DNA of 64,000 nt from Mermis nigrescens (taxonomy: Eukaryota > Nematoda > Enoplea > Mermithida > Mermithidae), in NCBI GenBank assembly GCA_036768485.1, contig JAVLUZ010000154.1, positions 39,308,447 through 39,372,446 on the forward strand, read 5' to 3'. Shown here piece by piece: positions 42,120 through 64,000 of the stretch (positions within the stretch are counted from its first letter, which is position 1; each line of letters begins with the position of its first letter). A program made the translations under genes and the position numbers. The notes below the pieces were generated by a model. It saw only the letters and a program-made list of their open reading frames with translations. It was not told the origin of the DNA and made no database searches.

Positions 42120-42815
42120 CATAGGTGCACAAGGTCAGGGTCGGCAGGGGGTTAAAATCCCAGAAATACAAAACAGTAAATTTAAGAAGCACGATTTTTT
42201 CTGTTTGAACGATCAAAATGGTCAAAATAGCCTATAAAACCTTTCTTTCGTGGCAATACCGCATTTTTAAAGCATTTTTAGTCCATTTTTACTGCATTAT
42301 ATCACTTTAAATATTAAAAAATGCAGAAATTCATCAATTTTTGGAGCTTTTTGAGTAAAACGTGCATTAAAATGCTAATCCGGCGCGAAGCGCAGGAAAA
42401 TTTTTGACATTTCACTGCTTCTGACGTCAAAAATGATGCAAAAAAACGCCTCATCAGCTCAAAATTGCCGGACAATACCTGTCCGGCTGACCCCTCAGCG
42501 GGGAATTAATACCCCCCTCACCATACGTGGGCAGCAAGAAAATTCTGGCGGGGGTGGGTGCAAAATTTTTTTGAAGGTCAAAAAATGGCCTTAAAAATGG
42601 TGGTATGGCGATAAAAACACCATTTTTCGACGTTTCTCATCAAGCACTATCCATTGGCATCAAAAAATTGCGTAAAAAACGAAAAAAATTTTCAAAAATT
42701 GAATTCTGGGGGGGGGTATTTTGATTTCTGGGGGGGTATTTTGGTTTCTGGGGGGTGCATACCCCCCAAACCCCCCACGCCCAGGTGTGCCCCTCACCCC
42801 CTACGTGAATGTATG
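42120..42815. mobile_element. Z-family hAT element, exact TSD TTATGAAG, with V inside
   Basis: CATAGGTGCACAAGGTCAGG to ...CCTACGTGAATGTATG. TTATGAAG flanks exactly (42112-42119, 42816-42823). This copy defines the Z boundaries and superfamily (8-bp TSD). Confidence 0.9.
42522..42789 (-). mobile_element. V MITE in Z, exact TSD CCCCTCAC
   Basis: CATACGTGGGCAGCAAG to ...CCACGCCCAGGTGTG. CCCCTCAC at 42514-42521 and 42790-42797. Confidence 0.93.
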
Positions 42816-43039
42816 TTATGAAGGAAATGTTAGAAAATAGATGTGTACAAAGGAAGCAATTTCAAAGCGTAAAACTATAAATTCCAGGAGTCAAAATGGT
42901 CAAAATAGAAAAAAACTAGCAGCTGAAAATGCCGCGATTGACCCTTATTTTACACTTAATCGACTTATAAATAACATGGACAAGTCAACAAAAGTCGTTG
43001 CAATTATGATGCACGAATAATCAGAAGTGAAGGATCAAT

Positions 43040-62495
<19,456 letters not shown>

Positions 62496-62555
62496 CTAAA
62501 AATTTGCAAAGCTAAAGTTGGGGCATGCGTAACCAGAATCATTGACAAGCATACA

Positions 62556-62985
62556 TGTAACGGCTCGAAATTCCAGGAAGGGGTGCCCGGCACACATGGG
62601 CGTGGGTGGGGGGACGGGGTTCGTGGGAGGGGTTTGTACCCCCACAGAAGTTGAAATACCCCCTACAGATTACATGTAGACCCCCAAAATTCTATTTTGG
62701 GGGTCTACAGTAATTTTAGTGTAGAATTTTAATTTTAAATTTAAAAAAAATTAGAATTGTGCTGCCCATGTATATATGGTTCCCGGCCAGTTTTAGGAGG
62801 TGAGGGGTGAATGAACTCCAATTTTTGTTAAAAAACAGCCAAAAAAACATATTAAAACAGCCAAAGATTCAATTTTTCTTCAAAGATAGGGAATCGGGAG
62901 ATCAAAAATTTTCTGGCCTCGGGGAGATGGGGGCCAGCCAACTTTGGTTGGGAGGTTCATCCCATCCCCCGTTACACGTCTGTTG
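62556..62985. mobile_element. S-family element with V-like insertion
   Basis: 'catgtaacggctcgaaattccaggaaggggtgcccgg' at left, resuming 'gttcccggccagttttaggaggtgagggg' to '...catcccccgttacacgtctg'. Confidence 0.65.
62591..62778. mobile_element. V-like MITE in S
   Basis: CACACATGGGCGTGGGTGGG to ...GTGCTGCCCATGTATATATG. Flanks GTGCCCGG (62583-62590) and GTTCCCGG (62779-62786), 7 of 8. Core shared with 36709-36864. Confidence 0.8.
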
Positions 62986-63045
62986 ACAAGAGTTTAAAAA
63001 TAGATCAAGGAAGGCACGACGTTTTCTTTAGTGAAATGATTAGTA

Positions 63046-63434
63046 CAGGGGCGTAAAGCAGCCGGGGGCGCAGCCCAGCTTTGATTCGAAAATAGCTAAC
63101 ATGTCAAAAATTTTCGACACTTCGCACCGATTTATTATTCTCTGCCTTAGTTTTCTTTGCAAAGACAAGAATTCCAAAATGTATTGGAGTCAGACTTTAA
63201 CTTGATATTAGGAAATTAGTCATACAGATACGTTAAAGGATAAGAAATTTGATATCAAAGTTTAAAATCAAGCGAGAAAATTTTTCATTTTTTTACATTT
63301 TTTCTCCATTATGGCATAGATCTGGTCGAGAAACGCTCGAAAATGCCATTATTTTCGCGTATCTCCTAATGGTTCTCGAGAAATAGGACTTCAAAAATTT
63401 AACCCCTCCAAATAAAATCCTGGTTACGTCCTTG
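63046..63434. mobile_element. W-family element, full copy
   Basis: CAGGGGCGTAAAGCAGCC to ...ATCCTGGTTACGTCCTTG. Flanks GATTAGTA/GCTGAGTA match at 6 of 8, fitting hAT-type insertion. 389 bp. It serves as the uninterrupted reference for the copy split by hAT-E at 2946-6059. Confidence 0.75.
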
Positions 63435-64000
63435 GCTGAGTATATATATTGTAACATTTTTACAAGCTCGCATCTAAAAGACAAAATGCCAAGATAATGT
63501 GCCTGCAATGCAATCGAAAACATATATTCCAATGCAAATTTCATTGCTAACAACCGCTTAAACCGAGTGAAGAAAGCGTAATCAAATATTATCTTTTCAA
63601 TGTAACAATTACCGACTTCTTCAGTCAGATTAAAACTATGGAAAACCTAATAAAAAATGAGCATGAGACAGAAAGCCGATCCCTCTCTAGTATTGGATAT
63701 TACTGAAGGAATTTTATGGATTGGAAAATTACATATAGAAGTTCTCCGTAACTAGCGAACTGACTTAGCTTTCATTTTGAAGAGAGCTTAGGCCTCTACA
63801 TAAAGCTTATTCCATTCCGAATGTAAATCGAAAAATTATCTTAATGCTGTTGAAAAACTCGTATTCATGCAACCATACATGGGCATAGGGAGGGATAAAG
63901 CCTTTGTTAAGCTCAGAAAACTAGCTACATATAGAGCCCTTTTTAGACTCAGAAACTTACCGTTCAAGTTCATAAATGCTATGAAGTTGTTTTTTCTGGG
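63435..64000. other. Right edge, no gene seen
   Basis: No exon recognised. From about 63880 a repeat also found at 48120-48270 ('cagaaaactagctacat', 'actcagaaac') begins and runs off the edge. Confidence 0.4.

Noticed and set aside
63950..64000. Possible upstream MAPKAPK2 exon at the right edge (a gtaag donor-like word on the minus strand)
   Set aside because: The sequence matches a repeat also present near 48120-48270 and does not encode the expected glycine-loop region.

Overview
The window looks like AT-rich nuclear DNA from an animal, most likely a protostome invertebrate. The MAPKAPK2-type kinase reads closest to arthropod versions from memory, but no species can be named. Three conserved genes are broken into small exons. 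I recovered these by reading splice sites and reading phase on both strands. They are separated and invaded by a dense load of short DNA transposons.

Layout. 1-2640: the 3' part of a minus-strand Jockey-like LINE with frameshifts. 2638-6071: a nested stack (an hAT-like repeat 'W', holding a palindromic hAT element, holding a second hAT, holding a TIR element with a 3-bp target duplication). 6374-10722 (+): the last three exons of a Sfmbt-type Polycomb protein ending in a SAM domain. 11774-37469 (+): thirteen exons of a peroxisomal acyl-CoA oxidase 3 (ACOX3) ending in the peroxisomal signal SKL. 37470-43039: an intergenic stretch packed with transposons, including a self-targeting cluster. 43040-62495 (-): eight 3' exons of MAPKAPK2, from just after the catalytic lysine to the stop. 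Its 5' exons lie beyond the right edge.

The genes do unrelated jobs: chromatin repression, branched-chain fatty acid beta-oxidation, and p38 MAP-kinase signalling. I see no reason to treat them as a functional cluster. Sfmbt and ACOX3 run the same way about 1.05 kb apart. MAPKAPK2 converges on ACOX3 across about 5.6 kb.

The striking content is the repeats. At least eight families of short hAT-like elements occur. Many still have exact 8-bp target site duplications (TSDs), so the order of insertion can be read directly. The deepest stacks are at 2638-6071 and 49178-51220. A perfect-stem palindrome GGCGC-NNN-GCGCC with a variable loop recurs at least 14 times inside otherwise different families. 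A near-perfect 378-bp foldback flanked by TA sits at 59041-59418. Family names used here (hAT-A, hAT-B, V, Z, Z2, T, S, U, P, W) are my own labels. All coordinates were counted by hand, and splice boundaries may be off by a few bases.
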